Source of the DNA: Acidobacteriota bacterium
Lineage (GTDB): Bacteria > Acidobacteriota > Terriglobia > Terriglobales > Acidobacteriaceae
Length of the DNA stretch: 5,547 nucleotides
Direction of reading: 5' to 3'
NCBI GenBank assembly: GCA_021851625.1
Contig: JAJZCX010000121.1
Location: 1 to 5,547, forward strand
Shown here: one piece after another, positions 4,248 to 5,547 of the stretch
How positions within the stretch are numbered: the stretch's first letter is position 1
Layout: the number at the start of each line of letters is the position of its first letter
Notes under the pieces: generated by a model
Databases searched by the model: none
The model's input: only the letters and a program-made list of their open reading frames with translations
Told to the model about the DNA's origin: nothing
Made by a program: the position numbers and the translations under genes

Positions 4248-5547
4248 CTAGAAGGCGGTGTGTGCGGCAAACCACTTGCGCGCTTTTTCCTGCATCTGGG
4301 ATAACTGCACCGGCGTCAGATGCGCGGCTGCGTTATCGCGGTCCTGCGCAACGTCCTCTTGCTTCATGCCGTCAATTTTTCCGGCAGCCGCCAGATCAAA
4401 CCAGAAGTAGGCCTGCGCATAATCCTGCGTTACGCCCTGACCCTTCATGTAGAGATTACCCAGCATGGCCTGCGCAGCAGCAATTCCCTGATCCGCAGCC
4501 TTGCGGTACCACGTGGCCGCCTCGGTTTCATCCTGCGCCACGCCCAAGCCTTTGTCGTAGAGCATGCCCAAATCACCCTGCGCCGATGCGTTGCCCTGCA
4601 ACGCAGCCTTGCGGTACCAGAAGGCGGCCTGGCTATAGTCCTTCAGCACGCCTTCGCCGTTGGCGAAAAGGTGGCCCATGAAGTCTTCCGCAGCGGCTCC
4701 GCCTTGCTGCGCTGCCTTGCCACACCAAGCGGCCGCCTGCGCCAGATCCTTGGTCACGCCTTGGCCGTTGTAGTACAGCGTCGCCATGCCAAACTGCGCA
4801 TCGGCATTGCCCAACGCTGCGGCCTTTTGATACCAGCTAATCGCCTGCTGCGTGTCTTGATCCACACCATTACCGGTGTAGTAGAGCGTTCCCAGCCGAT
4901 ACTCGGCATCGGGATTGTCTTGCGCCGCAGCCTTCTGATACCAGCCAATTGCCTGCTGAATATCCTTCGGCACGCCGGTGCCATTGTCGTACATCACACC
5001 CAAGCCGTACTGCGCGCGCGCAAAGCCCTGCTCGGCGGCCTTGCGATACCAAGCGATCGCTTGCTGCACATCCTGCGTGGTGCCCATGCCTTGGTCGTAC
5101 ATCAGGCTCAGGTTGTACTCCGCCCATGGATTGCCCTGCTCAGCGGATTTGGTAAACCATGCGAAGGCCTGCGCCATGTCCTGCTTGACGCCATTGCCAC
5201 TGGCATACAAGGTGCCCATGGTGAACTGCGCTTCTGGGCTGCCTTGGTCGGCAGCTTTGCTGTACCAAGAATTCGCCTGAGCATAATCCTGCGGCACGCC
5301 TTGGCCCTTGGCATACATCACGCCTAGGGAATACTCCGCCTCCGCATTGCCCATATCCGCAGCCTTGCGGTAATACGACATCGCCTGCGCGTAGTCCTGC
5401 GCAACCCCGTGGCCGCCATAATACAACCGACCCATCGCGTACTCTGCATTCGAGTTCCCTTGGCTGGCTGCGCGCTGATACCACTGCATCGCCTGATTCA
5501 CATCTTTGGGCACGCCATAGCCCTTGGCGTACATCATGCCAATGGCG
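4248..5547 (-). CDS. Sel1-like repeat (TPR-type) protein, 5' end cut by window
   Basis: This is a solenoid scaffold protein built of Sel1-like repeats, a subclass of tetratricopeptide repeat that serves as a protein-binding surface. The specific partner is unknown. The visible 429+ residues hold eleven repeats of exactly 36 residues on the pattern A-E-Y-x-L-G-x-M-Y-x-x-G-x-G-V-x-x-D, then QA-x-x-WY-x-KAA-x-QGN. A 39-residue C-terminal cap (about 391-429) is rich in charged residues and ends KARKWFAAHTAF; it resembles the LTPxQ cap common in this group. The frame is open to the right edge and reads A-I-G before the first Met, which is itself the middle of a repeat. So the gene continues beyond the window and any signal peptide is out of sight. 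Repeat 5 has GTT in place of the usual G-V motif, and repeats 8 and 9 diverge most (WCGKAA, AEDFMGHLF). The stop is TAG. Confidence 0.92.
   Translation of the reverse strand, partial: AIGMMYAKGYGVPKDVNQAMQWYQRAASQGNSNAEYAMGRLYYGGHGVAQDYAQAMSYYRKAADMGNAEAEYSLGVMYAKGQGVPQDYAQANSWYSKAADQGSPEAQFTMGTLYASGNGVKQDMAQAFAWFTKSAEQGNPWAEYNLSLMYDQGMGTTQDVQQAIAWYRKAAEQGFARAQYGLGVMYDNGTGVPKDIQQAIGWYQKAAAQDNPDAEYRLGTLYYTGNGVDQDTQQAISWYQKAAALGNADAQFGMATLYYNGQGVTKDLAQAAAWCGKAAQQGGAAAEDFMGHLFANGEGVLKDYSQAAFWYRKAALQGNASAQGDLGMLYDKGLGVAQDETEAATWYRKAADQGIAAAQAMLGNLYMKGQGVTQDYAQAYFWFDLAAAGKIDGMKQEDVAQDRDNAAAHLTPVQLSQMQEKARKWFAAHTAF
4368..5547 (-). repeat. Tandem 108-bp coding repeats of the Sel1 protein
   Basis: The eleven 36-residue units give a DNA tandem array with a 108-base period. 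The unit boundary falls at Ala-Glu or Ala-Gln; the first visible unit is partial. Some words recur between units, such as the stretch encoding W-Y-R-K-A-A and Q-D-Y-A-Q-A. The units differ enough that they look like an old, diverged array rather than a recent expansion. Confidence 0.85.

Noticed and set aside
4320..5327. Long plus-strand open frame (335 codons)
   Set aside because: It is the antisense of the Sel1 repeats. Its translation is a repeating pattern mirrored from the real repeats, and there is no credible family motif.
4368..5547. 108-base periodicity as a possible CRISPR or satellite array
   Set aside because: The repeats are in frame, encode Sel1 units and have no invariant repeat with variable spacers.

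Overview
The window looks like a stretch of chromosome from a GC-rich, free-living bacterium, most probably an Acidobacteriota member of the Terriglobia type. This is inferred from gene content and style: a fused homocysteine methyltransferase/methylenetetrahydrofolate reductase next to xseB, a cupredoxin joined to a carboxypeptidase-regulatory-like domain, a long Sel1-repeat protein, and two copies of a short GGTGCCCCAT-type intergenic palindrome. No taxonomic marker gene is present, so the assignment is tentative.

Left third (1-2120, + strand): a housekeeping pair. A fused methyltransferase/MTHFR enzyme for methionine and one-carbon metabolism, cut by the left edge, is followed 11 bases after its stop by xseB, the small subunit of exodeoxyribonuclease VII. 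The xseB Shine-Dalgarno overlaps the upstream stop codon, so the two are very probably cotranscribed. A strong hairpin with a T-rich tail ends the unit.

Middle (2128-3060, - strand): a two-gene unit convergent with xseB. It encodes a membrane-anchored thioredoxin-fold protein (CHFC active site), then a 60-residue secreted peptide with eight cysteines in a nearly mirror-symmetric spacing. A consensus-like sigma-70 promoter (TTGACA, 17 bp, TAGGAT) lies just upstream, and a small hairpin in the leader covers the first gene's ribosome binding site. This pair is the most interesting part of the window: it looks like an extracytoplasmic thiol-redox protein with a dedicated cysteine-rich partner.

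The 2960-3461 gap, about 500 bases, holds that promoter and leader, a small hairpin just upstream of the -35 box, one copy of the dispersed palindromic repeat, and a frameshifted remnant of an IS1595 (ISXO2-like) transposase that abuts the 3' end of the next gene.

Right part (3462-5547, - strand): an exported protein with an amicyanin-spaced type 1 copper site plus a carboxypeptidase-regulatory-like domain and an unusual CNCC tail. Upstream of it, separated by 123 bases that carry the second copy of the palindromic repeat, is a Sel1-repeat protein with at least eleven 36-residue repeats that runs off the right edge. No tRNA, rRNA, CRISPR array or intact mobile element was seen.
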